A stretch of DNA of 56,223 nucleotides from Microbacterium enclense (GCF_004022425.1 NZ_RBZY01000020.1:1-56223); one strand, 5' to 3'; shown: positions 43,350-53,821, counted from the first letter of the stretch. Translations and numbers: made by a program. The notes: generated by a model not told the origin, from the sequence alone.

Positions 43350-46229
43350 CTACGCGAACGCCTCCGGGGGCGGGCAGGAGCACACGAGGTTGCGGTCGCC
43401 GTAGGCCTGGTCGATGCGGCGGACCGGCGGCCAGTACTTCCCGCGCACGAGCGAGCGCTGCGGGTATACCGCCGTCTCGCGGGGGTACGCGTGCGGCCAT
43501 TCGTTCGCGACGGCCGCCTCCGCGGTGTGCGGGGCGTTCACGAGCGGGTTGTCGTCGGCGGGCCACTCCCCCGCGGCGACCGCGAGGGCTTCGTTCTTGA
43601 TCGCGATCATGGCATCCACGAATCGGTCGAGCTCCGCGAGGTCCTCGCTCTCGGTCGGCTCGACCATCAGGGTGCCGGCCACCGGGAACGACATGGTCGG
43701 GGCGTGGAAGCCGTAATCGATCAGGCGCTTGGCGACATCGTCGACGGTGATGCCCGTCTGCTCCCTGAGCGGGCGCAGGTCGAGGATGCACTCGTGCGCC
43801 ACCAGGCCGCCCTCGCCGGCGTACAGCACCGGGTAGTGGTCTCGCAGGCGGACGGCGATGTAGTTGGCCGAGAGCACAGCGGCTGCGGTCGCCTGCCGGA
43901 GCCCCTCAGCGCCCATCATGCGGACGTACGCCCACGAGATCGGCAGGATGCCGGCCGAGCCGTACGGGGCCGCCGACACGGGCCCGCCGTCGAACACGCC
44001 GCCGGCGTGATCCGCGCGCTGTGAGAACGGGTGCGACGGGAGGAACGGCGCGAGGTGCGCCTTCGCCGCCACCGGACCGACGCCCGGCCCGCCCCCGCCG
44101 TGGGGGATCGCGAACGTCTTGTGGAGGTTAAGGTGCGACACGTCACCGCCGAGGTCGCCGAACCGCGCGAACCCGAGCAGCGCGTTGAGGTTGGCGCCGT
44201 CGACGTACACCTGCCCGCCGGCGTCGTGCACGGCCTGCGTGATCTCCAGCACGTCGTGCTCGTACACGCCGTGCGTCGAGGGGTACGTGATCATCAGCGC
44301 CGACAGGGCGTCGGCGTGCAGCGCGATCTTGGCGCGCAGATCGTCGAGGTCGACATTGCCGGCCTCGTCGCACGCCACGACGACGACCCGCATCCCGGCC
44401 AGGACCGCGGACGCCGCGTTGGTGCCGTGGGCGGAGGACGGGATGAGACACACGGTGCGCTCGGTGTCGCCGTTCGCGTGGTGGTAGCCGCGGATCGCGA
44501 GGAGCCCCGCGAGTTCGCCCTGGGATCCCGCGTTCGGCTGCAGCGAAACCGCGTCGTATCCGGTCACTTCGGCGAGCCAGCGCTCGAGCTGCTCGATCAT
44601 CTCGAGGTAGCCGTGCACATCGGCCTCCGGCGCGAAGGGGTGCACGCGCGCGAACTCCGGCCACGACACCGCGGCCATCTCGGTCGCGGCGTTCAGCTTC
44701 ATCGTGCAGGAGCCCAGCGGGATCATGCCCCGATCCAGCGCGTAGTCGCGGTCGGCGAGCGTCTTGAGATAGCGCATCATCGCCGTCTCGCTGCGGTGGG
44801 AGTGGAACACCGGGTGCGTGAGGTACGCGTCCTCGCGGTGCAGCCGCTCCGGCACCCCGCGCAGCGCCTCGCCCGCCGGGAGCTCCTCGGACGGGAGCCC
44901 GAAGGATGCCACGATCGCGGCGACATCGGCATCCGTCGTCGTCTCGTCGACCGAGACGCCCACCGTGGCGTCGTCGACCCACAGCAACTGATAGCCGCGG
45001 TCGCGGGCGCGGTCGACCACATCCTGGGCGCGTCCGGGCACGTGCACGCGCACGGTGTCGAAGAACGCGTCGGCGGCCAGGTGCAGGTCGTAGGACACCA
45101 GAGCGGATGCCAGGGCGTCGGCGGTCCGCGCGACCCGCGTCGCGATCGCGCGGAGCCCGTCGGGGCCGTGGTAGACGGCGTACATTGCCGCCATCACGGC
45201 CAGGAGCACCTGCGCGGTGCAGATGTTGGAGGTGGCCTTCTCGCGACGGATGTGCTGTTCGCGGGTCTGCAGGGACAGGCGGTAGGCGGGGTTGCCCACG
45301 GCATCCACCGACACGCCCACGAGACGGCCCGGCAGCTGACGTTCGAGACCCGTGCGCACGGCCATGTACCCGGCGTGCGGACCGCCGAAGCCGAGCGGCA
45401 CGCCGAACCGCTGGGTCGTCCCCACGGCGACGTCGGCACCGAGGGTGCCGGGCGAACGCAGCAGCGTCAGGGCCAGCAGGTCGGCCGCGGCGACGACGAG
45501 GCCGCCGTGGCGGTGGACGGCCGAGGCGACGTCGGAGAAGTCCCACACCCGCCCGGTCGCGCCCGGGTACTGCACGAACGCGCCGAAGCTCTCGGGGATC
45601 TCACCGTCGTACGACGTCTCGACGAGTTCGATGCCGACGGCGGCCGCGCGATGCGCGAGCAGCGCCTTGGTCTGGGGCAGTGCGTCGGCGTCGACGAGGA
45701 AGACGTCGGTCTTGGCCTTGGACGCGCGGCGGGCGACGAGCATGCCCTCCACGACCGCGGTGGACTCGTCGAGCATCGACGCGTTGGCCGTCGCGAGACC
45801 TGTGAGGTCGGTGACCATGGTCTGGAAGTTGATGAGCGCTTCCAGGCGTCCCTGCGAGATCTCGGGCTGGTACGGCGTGTAGGCGGTGTACCAGGAGGGG
45901 TTCTCGAGGACGTTCCGCTGGATCACCGACGGCGTGAACGTGTCGTAGTACCCGAGGCCGATCATCGGGCGGGCGGAGCGGTTGGCGGAGGCGAGTTCGC
46001 GCAGTTCGGCGAGCGCTTCGGCCTCGGTCGCGGCCGGAGGCAGCTCGCTCGTCGCGCGGGGCCGGACATGGATGGATGCCGGGACGGCGGTCTCGACCAG
46101 CCGTTCGACGCTGGAGTATCCGACGACCTCGAGCATGCGGGCGCGGTCGTGGGCGCCGATGCCGATGTGGCGATCGGAGAAGGCGGCGGGCGCCGTGGCA
46201 TCCGTCCGGGGGGCGGTGGTCACGCTCAT
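43350..46229 (-). CDS. gcvP: Glycine dehydrogenase (aminomethyl-transferring), P protein
   Basis: A 959-aa full-length homodimeric-type P protein that decarboxylates glycine and transfers the aminomethyl group to GcvH-lipoyl. The N-terminal [17 protein letters not shown] and the PLP lysine in [17 protein letters not shown] are typical. The ATG overlaps the gcvH stop by 4 bp. It is the last gene of gcvT-gcvH-gcvP. Confidence 0.97.
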   Translation of the reverse strand: MSVTTAPRTDATAPAAFSDRHIGIGAHDRARMLEVVGYSSVERLVETAVPASIHVRPRATSELPPAATEAEALAELRELASANRSARPMIGLGYYDTFTPSVIQRNVLENPSWYTAYTPYQPEISQGRLEALINFQTMVTDLTGLATANASMLDESTAVVEGMLVARRASKAKTDVFLVDADALPQTKALLAHRAAAVGIELVETSYDGEIPESFGAFVQYPGATGRVWDFSDVASAVHRHGGLVVAAADLLALTLLRSPGTLGADVAVGTTQRFGVPLGFGGPHAGYMAVRTGLERQLPGRLVGVSVDAVGNPAYRLSLQTREQHIRREKATSNICTAQVLLAVMAAMYAVYHGPDGLRAIATRVARTADALASALVSYDLHLAADAFFDTVRVHVPGRAQDVVDRARDRGYQLLWVDDATVGVSVDETTTDADVAAIVASFGLPSEELPAGEALRGVPERLHREDAYLTHPVFHSHRSETAMMRYLKTLADRDYALDRGMIPLGSCTMKLNAATEMAAVSWPEFARVHPFAPEADVHGYLEMIEQLERWLAEVTGYDAVSLQPNAGSQGELAGLLAIRGYHHANGDTERTVCLIPSSAHGTNAASAVLAGMRVVVVACDEAGNVDLDDLRAKIALHADALSALMITYPSTHGVYEHDVLEITQAVHDAGGQVYVDGANLNALLGFARFGDLGGDVSHLNLHKTFAIPHGGGGPGVGPVAAKAHLAPFLPSHPFSQRADHAGGVFDGGPVSAAPYGSAGILPISWAYVRMMGAEGLRQATAAAVLSANYIAVRLRDHYPVLYAGEGGLVAHECILDLRPLREQTGITVDDVAKRLIDYGFHAPTMSFPVAGTLMVEPTESEDLAELDRFVDAMIAIKNEALAVAAGEWPADDNPLVNAPHTAEAAVANEWPHAYPRETAVYPQRSLVRGKYWPPVRRIDQAYGDRNLVCSCPPPEAFA

Positions 46230-46600
46230 GCGGTCAGGTCCTCGTACGCGGCACGGTCGAGCAGATCGCCGGGAAGGTCGCCGTCGAGGCGGATCTTCAC
46301 GAGCCACCCGTCGCCGAAGGGGTCGGCGTTGACGAGCGAGGGGTCGTCGACGACGGCGTCGTTGACCTCGACGACGGTGCCGGTCAGGGGCGCGTACAGC
46401 TCGCCGACCGACTTGGTCGACTCGATCTCTCCGCACACGTCGCCCGCGGCGACGGCCGCGTCGGCGGCAGGGAGATCGACGAACACGACGTCGCCGAGCT
46501 TCTCGGCCGCGAAGTCGGTAATCCCCACGGTGGCGACGTCGCCGTCGACGGCGATCCACTCGTGCTCGGAGGTGTAGCGGAGTGCGGTCAGGTCGGTCAT
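46226..46600 (-). CDS. gcvH: Glycine cleavage system H protein
   Basis: A 124-aa lipoyl carrier. The lipoyl lysine lies in [14 protein letters not shown]. The fold is complete ([24 protein letters not shown] to EDLTA). It shuttles the aminomethyl group between P, T and L proteins. The start overlaps the gcvT stop by 4 bp, so all three proteins are coupled. Lipoylation genes lie outside this window. Confidence 0.97.
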   Translation of the reverse strand: MTDLTALRYTSEHEWIAVDGDVATVGITDFAAEKLGDVVFVDLPAADAAVAAGDVCGEIESTKSVGELYAPLTGTVVEVNDAVVDDPSLVNADPFGDGWLVKIRLDGDLPGDLLDRAAYEDLTA

Positions 46601-47784
46601 GCGGTCCTCCGGTAGAAGGGAAGGGCGGTGACGGTCGCGGGGATGCGTGTTCCGCGGACGTCGATGGTCAGGGTGGTGCCGGGTTCGGCCGCGGCCGGGG
46701 AGACGTAGGCCATCGCCACGGGGTGGCCGAGGGTGGGGCTGAGTGCGCCGCTGGTGATCTCACCCACGACGTCGTCGCCGTGGAGCACCGCGTAGCCGGC
46801 GCGTCCCGCGCGCTTGCCCTCCGACACCAGTCCAACGAGGACGGGCGCGTCGGCGGGCCCGGACGCGAGGCCGTCCTTGCCGACGAACGCGGGCTTGTCG
46901 GCGGCGACGACGCGGCCGAGACCGGCCTGCGCGGGGGTCACGTCGCGCGAGAGCTCGTGGCCGTAGAGCGGCATGCCGGCCTCGAGACGCAGGGTGTCCC
47001 TCGCCGCGAGGCCGCACGGGAGCACACCCGCGGAGGAGCCGGCATCCAGGAGGGCGTCCCACAGGTCGGTCGCACGGTTCACTGGCACGAGCAGCTCGTA
47101 GCCGTCCTCGCCGGTGTAGCCGGTGCGGGCGATGAAGAGGGAGTCGCCGTCGAACGTGCCCTCGGTGAAGGCGTAGTAGCCGAGCTCGTCGAGGGGCGTG
47201 CTGATGATGCTGACCGAGGGAACGGACTCGAGGATGCCACGGGCGTGCGGGCCCTGAAGGGCGACCAGGGCGACGTGGTCGGTGACGTCCTCGACGAGGG
47301 GTGCTCCGCCCCCGGACACCACGGCATGATCGCCGCCGGGAGGCGGCCCGTCGACGAAGGCCTGAGCAACCGACCAGGTGTCGCGCGCGCGGGCGAATGC
47401 CGCGGCGACCGCCTCACGATTGCCGGCGTTGGCGATGACGAGGTAGTACTGCTCGCCCGTGCGGTACACGATGACGTCGTCGACGATCCCCCCGGACTCG
47501 GCGAGCACCAGCGAGTACTTCGCCTTGCCGATCTTCATCGTCGAGACGCGGCCGGCGAGCGCGTAGTCCAGGAACTCGGCGGCCCGACCGTTGTGCACCC
47601 AGAACTCCGCCATGTGCGAGATGTCGAACAGACCCGCGGCCTCGCGCACCGCGCGATGCTCGGCGAGGTCGGACGAGTACCGCACGGGCATGTTCCAGCC
47701 GCCGAAGTCGGTGAACGAGGCGCCGAGGGCTTCGTGCCGATCGTGCAGCGGGGAGGAACGCGGTGGAGCGGGGGTGTCGGTCAT
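46597..47784 (-). CDS. gcvT: Aminomethyltransferase, T protein of glycine cleavage
   Basis: A 395-aa protein that transfers the methylene to tetrahydrofolate. Signatures include [37 protein letters not shown] and [18 protein letters not shown]. It is the first gene after the glycine riboswitch. No Shine-Dalgarno sequence precedes the ATG; AGAACTC directly abuts it and can pair with the leader. Confidence 0.96.
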   Translation of the reverse strand: MTDTPAPPRSSPLHDRHEALGASFTDFGGWNMPVRYSSDLAEHRAVREAAGLFDISHMAEFWVHNGRAAEFLDYALAGRVSTMKIGKAKYSLVLAESGGIVDDVIVYRTGEQYYLVIANAGNREAVAAAFARARDTWSVAQAFVDGPPPGGDHAVVSGGGAPLVEDVTDHVALVALQGPHARGILESVPSVSIISTPLDELGYYAFTEGTFDGDSLFIARTGYTGEDGYELLVPVNRATDLWDALLDAGSSAGVLPCGLAARDTLRLEAGMPLYGHELSRDVTPAQAGLGRVVAADKPAFVGKDGLASGPADAPVLVGLVSEGKRAGRAGYAVLHGDDVVGEITSGALSPTLGHPVAMAYVSPAAAEPGTTLTIDVRGTRIPATVTALPFYRRTA

Positions 47785-47836
47785 GAGTTCTGCCGTTCGC
47801 GAGGACGGTCAGACGCCGGCCGGCGCCTGAGAACTC
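47785..47836 (-). promoter_or_regulatory. Candidate expression platform of the glycine riboswitch
   Basis: On the transcribed strand GAGTTCT (47836-47830) is exactly complementary to AGAACTC (47791-47785), which touches the gcvT start. Between them lies another hairpin (47830-47821 with 47818-47809). This could hide the start region when glycine is absent. Confidence 0.4.
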
Positions 47837-48045
47837 CCCCTCTGTCATGAACCTGAGAGTTTCGCCCGGGCGTCACCGTTCACGGAACGGGACGCGGGCT
47901 TTCACCGTCGGCGGACCCGGCCGGTTTCACCCGGGTCTCTTTCCAGAGTGGCCCGATCGACGCGGTACGCGTACCTGAGAGATTGGCGGGGAGGCTTGCT
48001 CCTTCGGTGCCCGGCTGCGTTCGCCGGAGCTCTCCCGCATCGATC
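47830..48045 (-). ncRNA. Tandem glycine riboswitch upstream of gcvT
   Basis: Two glycine aptamers are visible on the minus strand. The first has GCGGGAGAGC, GGCACCGAAGGAGCAA, CCTCCCCGCC and AATCTCTCAGGTA. The second has ACTCTGGAAAGAG, GACGGTGAAAGCC, GGGCGAAACTCTCAGG and ACAGAGGGGGAG. These match the conserved tandem gcvT class, which turns the glycine cleavage operon on when glycine is plentiful. The boundaries are approximate. Confidence 0.93.
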
Positions 48046-48113
48046 ATGGGGCCGGTGTGGACTTGTGGGCGCCAGCATATCGGAGGCGGCGGTCCGGCAC
48101 AGCCGTCGACGCG

Positions 48114-49289
48114 TCAGCGCGTCGTGCAGCTCCCGGATGCCACCGGCGCGGACAGCGACCCGACCTCCGCCAGCACGGGTTCGAGCTCGGCGGGCGTCAT
48201 CGCGTAGCCCACCTCGTCGTCGGTCTCGGACCGCGCGAACACCACGCCGGCGACCTCGCCCACGGGCGTCAGCAGCGGCCCGCCGGAGTTGCCGGGTCGG
48301 ACGACGGCACCGAGCGCGTAGATCTCCCGCGGGGCGGACTGATCGCCGTAGATGTCGGGCACGGGCACCGTGCCCTCCGACAGCACCTGGGCGTTGCCCG
48401 AGGTGAACGGACCGCCGTAGGGGTAGCCCTGCACGACGGCGGCCGATCCGACCGCGAGCGCGGGTGCGATGGGGAGGGCGGTGGCATCCAATCCGTCGAC
48501 GGCGATGACGGCGAGGTCGTCGATCGGGTCGAAGTAGACCACGCGCCCCTCCTTCGCCGGCTGCCCGGGCAGCTCGACCAGGGGCGCGTCGACACCGGCG
48601 ACCACGTGGGCGTTGGTCACGACGCGATCGTCGGCGGCGACGAAGCCCGACCCGCTCGCGGTGATGCCGCACGCGTACGCCGTGCCCGTGATGCGGGCGA
48701 CCGACTGCGCCGCCCGGGTGAGCGCGGGATCGTCGAGGGCGACCGGCGGGGCGCTGGAGACCGGGCCGATCTGGATGAGGTCGCCCAGGCGCGGGATGCC
48801 GTCGGCGAACACCGTTCCGCGCAACTCGGCGAGCGCGACGCGCACGGGTTCGGGAGTGAACCGGTCGATCGTGCGGACGACGTTCGACGATGCCAGCGCG
48901 GTCGACACGATCGGGATGCCGGCGGTGGTGAGCGTGCCCGCGAAGAACGATAGGGCGAGGGCTGCGGCGGCGAGGTTGACGGCACCGCCGAGGACCCGCT
49001 CGGGCACCCGCAGCTTGATGCGGTCCGCGCCGCGACGGAGGGTGTTGCCGACCGCGGTGCCGAGCGCCGCGCCGAGCAGGAGCAGGAGGACTCCCGCGGC
49101 GACGATGGCGGCCCCGCGCCACGTCGGATCGGTCACCCACTGCCCGACGTACGGGATGAGCCAGTAGGCGGCGATCCCGCCCAGGGCGAGGCCGGCGAAG
49201 AACCCGATCGTCGCGAGGAACCCCCGCGCGATGCCCACCATGAGCGCGAGCGCGAGAAGGACGATCAGCACGATGTCGACGAGCGGCAT
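48114..49289 (-). CDS. MarP-type membrane serine protease
   Basis: A 391-aa protein. Four transmembrane segments in the first 120 residues form a CvpA-like region (VDIVLIVLLALALMVGIARG). An external chymotrypsin-fold protease follows, with His in NAHVVAG, Asp in PIDDLAVIAV and Ser in RPGNSGGPL. Mycobacterial MarP protects against acid and oxidative stress by cleaving a peptidoglycan hydrolase. The two cysteines YACG and SGSC may form the disulfide known in that family. The ATG at 49289 follows a GGAGG ribosome binding site. Confidence 0.9.
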   Translation of the reverse strand: MPLVDIVLIVLLALALMVGIARGFLATIGFFAGLALGGIAAYWLIPYVGQWVTDPTWRGAAIVAAGVLLLLLGAALGTAVGNTLRRGADRIKLRVPERVLGGAVNLAAAALALSFFAGTLTTAGIPIVSTALASSNVVRTIDRFTPEPVRVALAELRGTVFADGIPRLGDLIQIGPVSSAPPVALDDPALTRAAQSVARITGTAYACGITASGSGFVAADDRVVTNAHVVAGVDAPLVELPGQPAKEGRVVYFDPIDDLAVIAVDGLDATALPIAPALAVGSAAVVQGYPYGGPFTSGNAQVLSEGTVPVPDIYGDQSAPREIYALGAVVRPGNSGGPLLTPVGEVAGVVFARSETDDEVGYAMTPAELEPVLAEVGSLSAPVASGSCTTR

Positions 49290-49353
49290 CCCCACCTCCA
49301 GGATCGATCGTCAGGCTACGCGGGACCGCTGGGAGAGTGCCGTTTTGCCCTTC

Positions 49354-49368
49354 GTGTCACGATGACAC
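49354..49368. promoter_or_regulatory. Palindromic operator upstream of nrtR-nadABC
   Basis: GTGTCACGATGACAC is a perfect palindrome (6-3-6) that extends, with one mismatch, to 21 bp (49351-49371). It overlaps the predicted -10 at 49369-49374, so a bound repressor would block transcription. A further half-site TGACAC lies at 49398-49403. Confidence 0.6.
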
Positions 49369-49374
49369 TAAGAT
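49369..49374 (+). promoter_or_regulatory. Predicted -10 (TAAGAT) of the nrtR-nadABC operon
   Basis: TAAGAT fits TANNNT and directly abuts the palindromic operator. A weak -35 (TTTGCC, 49344-49349) is 19 bases upstream. Confidence 0.45.
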
Positions 49375-49396
49375 CGGTGACGGAGATATGGTCACC

Positions 49397-50122
49397 ATGA
49401 CACGAACCCCCGAACCCGAGCCCCGCGACGCCGACGTGCGCGTGGCGGTGTCGACCGTCATCTTCAGCGTGCGCCGCGGCACCGGCGACGAGCCGATGCT
49501 GTCCCTGCCGCTCGTCCGGCGCACGCGCGATCCGTTCGACGGACGGTGGGCCCTCCCCGGCGGCTGGCTCGACCCGGCCGAGAGCCTCGAGGCCGCGGCA
49601 TCCCGCACTCTCGAGGAGACCACGGGCCTCACACCGAGCTACCTCGAGCAGCTGTACGCCTTCGGTGCGGTCGACCGCTCCCCCACCCGCGTCGTCTCGA
49701 TCGTCTATTGGGCGCTGCTGCGGTCCGACGAGGTCGACGCCCAGGTCGCCGCCCACGCGCGCCAGGGCGATGCCCCCGAGAACGTCGAGTGGTTCGACGC
49801 GGCCGCCCTGCCGACGCTCGCCTTCGATCACAACGACATCGTCGAGTACACGCTGTGGCGCCTGCGCAACAAGGTCGGCTACAGCCGCATCGCGCACGGT
49901 CTGCTCCCCGACGAGTTCACCCTCGCCGACCTGCGCGAGGTCACCGAGACGATCCTCGGTCGACGCCTCGACCCGGCGAACTTCCGTCGGCAGATCGACA
50001 CCTCCGACACCCTCATCCCGACCGAGCGCTTCCGCACCGGAAGCCACCGACCCGCCCGCCTCTACCGCTACAACCGTGACGTGGAGCTCGCCGACCGCGG
50101 CCCGCTCACGTCCCGTCACTGA
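49397..50122 (+). CDS. nrtR: NrtR-like Nudix-type repressor of NAD synthesis
   Basis: A 241-aa protein. The N-terminal Nudix fold has a degenerate Nudix box (GGWLDPAESLEAAASRTLEE; RT where active enzymes have RE), and the C-terminal half is a winged helix (KVGYSRIAHGLLPDEFTLADLREVTETILGRRLDPANFRRQI). This is the NrtR architecture: a repressor that senses ADP-ribose-type NAD metabolites. Its place 11 bases before nadA supports local control. The start is uncertain between ATG 49388 and 49397. Confidence 0.87.
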   Translation: MTRTPEPEPRDADVRVAVSTVIFSVRRGTGDEPMLSLPLVRRTRDPFDGRWALPGGWLDPAESLEAAASRTLEETTGLTPSYLEQLYAFGAVDRSPTRVVSIVYWALLRSDEVDAQVAAHARQGDAPENVEWFDAAALPTLAFDHNDIVEYTLWRLRNKVGYSRIAHGLLPDEFTLADLREVTETILGRRLDPANFRRQIDTSDTLIPTERFRTGSHRPARLYRYNRDVELADRGPLTSRH

Positions 50123-50133
50123 TCGGACCGCCC

Positions 50134-51465
50134 ATGACCACGACAACCCTCACCCTTCAGCCTCGCCCCGAGATCGACCCGTCCGTCGATCACGTCATCC
50201 AGGCCATCGTCTCCGGCGCGTCGACCGACGCGACCTGCACGACCGACCTCGCGGTGGGGCCCTGGGACTTCGACACGCGCCCGGGCTACGGTCCGGGGTC
50301 GTCGATGGGCGACGTCATCCCCACCGGCGCACCGCGGCAGGGCGAACTCCCCCGGGAGTATCGCGAGGCCTCCGACGACGAGCTCGACGCGCGCATCCGC
50401 GCGGCCAAGTCGACGCTCGGCGACCGCGTCGTCGTGCTCGGGCACTTCTACCAGCGCGAAGAGGTCGTGCGGCACGCGGATTACGTCGGCGACTCGTTCC
50501 AGCTCGCCAACGCTGCCAAGGCCCACCCCGAGGCCGAGGCCATCGTGTTCTGCGGGGTGCACTTCATGGCGGAGACCGCCGACCTGCTGTCGCGGCCCGA
50601 GCAATCGGTGATCCTGCCGAACCTCGCCGCCGGCTGCTCGATGGCCGACATGGCCAGCATCGACCAGGTCGAGGAGTGCTGGGAGCAGCTCGCCGACGTC
50701 CTCGGCGACCTCGAGACCCCGGATGCCGACGGCCTCCTGCCGGTGATCCCGGTCACGTACATGAACTCCAGCGCCGCCATCAAGGGCTTCGTCGGTCGTC
50801 ACGGCGGGATCGTGTGCACCTCGTCGAACGCCCGGACCGTGCTGGAGTGGGCGTTCGCGCGCGGCCGCCGCGTGCTCTTCTTCCCCGACCAGCACCTGGG
50901 CCGGAACACCGCCAAGGCGATGGGCGTGCCGCTGGATCGGATGCCGATGTGGAATCCGCGTCAGCCGCTGGGCGGCTCCACCGCCGAGCAGCTCGAAGAC
51001 AGCCGGGTCATCCTGTGGCACGGCTTCTGCTCCGTGCACCGCCGGTTCACCGTCGCGCAGATCGACAAGGCCCGCGCCGAGCACCCCGGTGTCCGCGTGA
51101 TCGTGCACCCCGAATGCCCGATGGACGTCGTCGACGCCGCCGACGAGGCCGGATCCACCGACATCATCCGCAAGGCCATCGCCGCGGCCGACGAGCCGAC
51201 GACGTTCGCGGTCGGGACCGAGATCAACCTCGTTCAGCGGCTCGCGGCGCAGTTCCCGCAGCACGAGATCTTCTGCCTCGACCCGGTCGTCTGCCCGTGC
51301 TCGACGATGTATCGCATCCACCCGGGCTACCTCGCGTGGGTACTGGAGTCCCTCGTCGCGGGCGAGGTCGTCAACCGCATCACGGTTCCCGCCGACGTCG
51401 CCGGACCCGCCACGGTCGCCCTGGAGCGCATGCTCGCGGCCAAGCCGAACGGCGCCGTGAAATGA
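50134..51465 (+). CDS. nadA: Quinolinate synthase
   Basis: A 443-aa protein that condenses iminoaspartate with dihydroxyacetone phosphate to quinolinate. Three cysteines expected to ligate a [4Fe-4S] cluster are in AAGCSMADM, HPECPMD and VVCPCSTM. The HFYQREEVVRHADYVGDS substrate region is present. It is longer than E. coli NadA by an N-terminal extension of about 80 residues, as usual in actinobacteria. The stop overlaps the nadB start by 4 bp. Confidence 0.96.
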   Translation: MTTTTLTLQPRPEIDPSVDHVIQAIVSGASTDATCTTDLAVGPWDFDTRPGYGPGSSMGDVIPTGAPRQGELPREYREASDDELDARIRAAKSTLGDRVVVLGHFYQREEVVRHADYVGDSFQLANAAKAHPEAEAIVFCGVHFMAETADLLSRPEQSVILPNLAAGCSMADMASIDQVEECWEQLADVLGDLETPDADGLLPVIPVTYMNSSAAIKGFVGRHGGIVCTSSNARTVLEWAFARGRRVLFFPDQHLGRNTAKAMGVPLDRMPMWNPRQPLGGSTAEQLEDSRVILWHGFCSVHRRFTVAQIDKARAEHPGVRVIVHPECPMDVVDAADEAGSTDIIRKAIAAADEPTTFAVGTEINLVQRLAAQFPQHEIFCLDPVVCPCSTMYRIHPGYLAWVLESLVAGEVVNRITVPADVAGPATVALERMLAAKPNGAVK

Positions 51466-52970
51466 CCGACGTCATCGTGGTCGGCAGCGGCATCGCCGGT
51501 CTCACCGCGGCCCTGCACGCGGCGGAGAGGGGATGCCACGTCACCGTCGTGACCAAGGGCGCCCTAGCCGACACCAATACGCGCTGGGCGCAGGGCGGGA
51601 TCGCCGCGGTCACCGCGACCGACGACACCGTCGCCTCGCACGTCGCCGACACGGTCACCGCCGGCGTGGGTCTGAACGATTCCGCCGCGGTGCAGACCCT
51701 CGTCTCCGAGGGGCCCGACCGCATCGCCGAACTCGTCCGCCGCGGCGTCGCGTTCGACCGCGCGGCCGACGGCGATTTCGCCCGAGGTCTCGAAGCGGCG
51801 CACGCGCGCCCACGGGTGCTGCACGCCGGAGGGGATGCCACGGGCGCCGCGATCCAGGCGGCGCTCGGTGCCGCGGTGCGTTCCGCCGGTATCGAGATGC
51901 GTGAGCACACCACGGTGCGCGACCTCATGGTCGCGGGCGGCCGCGTGGTCGGTGTCGAGGTCGAGACGGACGGCGTCCGCCGGCGCCTGACGGCAGACGC
52001 TGTGATCCTGGCCACCGGCGGCGCCGGCCAGCTCTACTCCCACACCACGAACCCGGTCTCGGCCACCGGCGACGGCATCGCCGCGGCCCTGCGCGCCGGG
52101 GCCGCCGTCGCCGACCTCGAGTTCGTGCAGTTCCACCCGACGGCTCTCGCGATCGGCGATACGTTCCTGGTGTCCGAGGCCGTGCGCGGCGACGGCGCGA
52201 CCCTCATCGACGACGACGGCCGCCGCTTCGCCTTCGACGCCCACCCCGACGGCGAGTTGGCCCCGCGCGACGTCGTCGCCCGGGCGAACGCGCGGGCGAT
52301 GGCCGCGCAGGGCGGACGTCCGGTCCGACTGGATGCCACGGGTCTCGGCGCCGAACGCCTCGCGCGGCGATTCCCCACGATCGACGCCGCCGTCCGCGCC
52401 CGCGGTCTGGACTGGTCGCGCGAGCCGATCCCCGTCACACCCGCTGCGCACTACCTGATGGGCGGCGTCGTGACCGACCTCGACGGACGCACCACGGTGC
52501 CGGGACTGTACGCGGTCGGCGAGACGGCCCGAACCGGTGTGCACGGCGCGAACCGGCTGGCATCCAACTCGCTCCTCGAGGGAGCGGTCTTCGGCGCGCG
52601 TGCCGGGGAGGCCGCGGCCACCGACACCGCGTGGCCGCGAGTCGAGGCGCCGGCCGCGATCGCGCTACCGCTCGTCCCCGCTGCCGCAGACGCTCCCGCC
52701 TTCTCGCGCGCTCGCCTGCAGGAGCTGATGTGGCGACACGCGGGACTCGTTCGCCACGACGCCGGACTACGCCATGCGGTGGGCATCCTCGCCGCGTGGG
52801 TCGCCGACGCCCGCCCCCGCTCCGCCGAGGACGCGGGACTCCTCCTGCTCTCGCAGCACGTCGTCGCGGCCGCCCTCGCCCGCACCGACTCGATCGGCGC
52901 CCATTTCCGCTCCGATGACGGGGATCCCGCCGTGGCATCCCTTCCCGCCACGGAGGCCCTCGCATGCTGA
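51462..52970 (+). CDS. nadB: L-aspartate oxidase
   Basis: A 502-aa flavoprotein that oxidises L-aspartate to iminoaspartate for NadA. The FAD-binding GxGxxG (VVGSGIAGLTAALHAAERG) is at the N-terminus, and TNTRWAQGGIAAV, ATGGAGQLY and HPTALAIG motifs are present. The ATG is set by the 4-bp overlap with nadA. The 3' end overlaps nadC by 7 bases. Confidence 0.95.
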   Translation: MTDVIVVGSGIAGLTAALHAAERGCHVTVVTKGALADTNTRWAQGGIAAVTATDDTVASHVADTVTAGVGLNDSAAVQTLVSEGPDRIAELVRRGVAFDRAADGDFARGLEAAHARPRVLHAGGDATGAAIQAALGAAVRSAGIEMREHTTVRDLMVAGGRVVGVEVETDGVRRRLTADAVILATGGAGQLYSHTTNPVSATGDGIAAALRAGAAVADLEFVQFHPTALAIGDTFLVSEAVRGDGATLIDDDGRRFAFDAHPDGELAPRDVVARANARAMAAQGGRPVRLDATGLGAERLARRFPTIDAAVRARGLDWSREPIPVTPAAHYLMGGVVTDLDGRTTVPGLYAVGETARTGVHGANRLASNSLLEGAVFGARAGEAAATDTAWPRVEAPAAIALPLVPAAADAPAFSRARLQELMWRHAGLVRHDAGLRHAVGILAAWVADARPRSAEDAGLLLLSQHVVAAALARTDSIGAHFRSDDGDPAVASLPATEALAC

Positions 52971-53821
52971 CCCGCGCCGCGATCGATCGCGTCGTCACCG
53001 CCGCCCTCGAAGAGGATGCCCCGTGGGGCGACCTCACGAGCGAGACGCTCATCCCCGCCGGCGCGACCGCCCGGGCCGAACTCGTCGCCCGCGAGATCGG
53101 CGTGTTCAGCGGCGCCGAGGTGTTCCGCGCGGCCTTCCGGCTCACCGACCCGACGATCGAGGTCGACGTCCGCGTCGCCGACGGCGCAGAGTTCGTACCC
53201 GGCGAGGTACTCGCGGTGGTGACCGGCCCCGCGCGGGCGGTGCTGACCGCCGAGCGGATCGGGCTCAACTTCGTCCAGCGCATGTCGGGCATCGCGACCC
53301 TCACCAGCCGTTACGTCGCCGCCGTCGCCCACACCGGAGCGCGCATCGTCGACACCCGCAAGACCACGCCGGGCCTGCGCGCGATCGAGCGCCAGGCGGT
53401 CCGTGACGGCGGCGGCCACAATCACCGGTTCTCGCTGTCGGATGCCGTCATGGCCAAGGACAACCACCTCGCCGTGCTCGCCGCGAGCGGGATGCCGCTC
53501 ACGCAGGCGCTCGAGAGCGCGATCGCGCGTCTCCCGCACACCACGCACGTCGAGGTCGAGGTCGATCGGCTCGAGCTGATCGACGCCGTCCTCGCCGCCG
53601 GCGTCGACACGATCATGCTCGACAACTTCTCGCTCGCCGACCTGCGCGCCGGCGTCGAGAGGATCGCGGGGAGCGTCGTCGTCGAGGCATCCGGCGGCGT
53701 GACGCTCGACACCGTGCGCGCGATCGCCGAGACCGGCGTCGACGTCATCTCCGTGGGTGCCCTCACCCACTCCGCGCCCGCCCTCGACCTCGGTCTCGAC
53801 ATCCGCATCCGCACGACGTGA
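52964..53821 (+). CDS. nadC: Nicotinate-nucleotide pyrophosphorylase (quinolinate phosphoribosyltransferase)
   Basis: A 285-aa type II phosphoribosyltransferase that makes nicotinate mononucleotide from quinolinate and PRPP. Signatures are NFVQRMSGIATLTSRYV, VDTRKTTPGLR, GGGHNHRFSLSDAVMAKDNH and EVEVDRLE. It overlaps nadB by 7 bases and the cysteine desulfurase by 4, completing the de novo NAD operon. Confidence 0.96.
   Translation: MLTRAAIDRVVTAALEEDAPWGDLTSETLIPAGATARAELVAREIGVFSGAEVFRAAFRLTDPTIEVDVRVADGAEFVPGEVLAVVTGPARAVLTAERIGLNFVQRMSGIATLTSRYVAAVAHTGARIVDTRKTTPGLRAIERQAVRDGGGHNHRFSLSDAVMAKDNHLAVLAASGMPLTQALESAIARLPHTTHVEVEVDRLELIDAVLAAGVDTIMLDNFSLADLRAGVERIAGSVVVEASGGVTLDTVRAIAETGVDVISVGALTHSAPALDLGLDIRIRTT

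Noticed and set aside
43127..43600. A plus-strand frame across the family B repeat into gcvP
   Set aside because: It overlaps the conserved C-terminus of gcvP and translates to Arg/Ser-rich low-complexity sequence.
43111..43791. N-terminal extension of the orphan binding protein
   Set aside because: It would run opposite gcvP's end and place the signal peptide far inside the protein.
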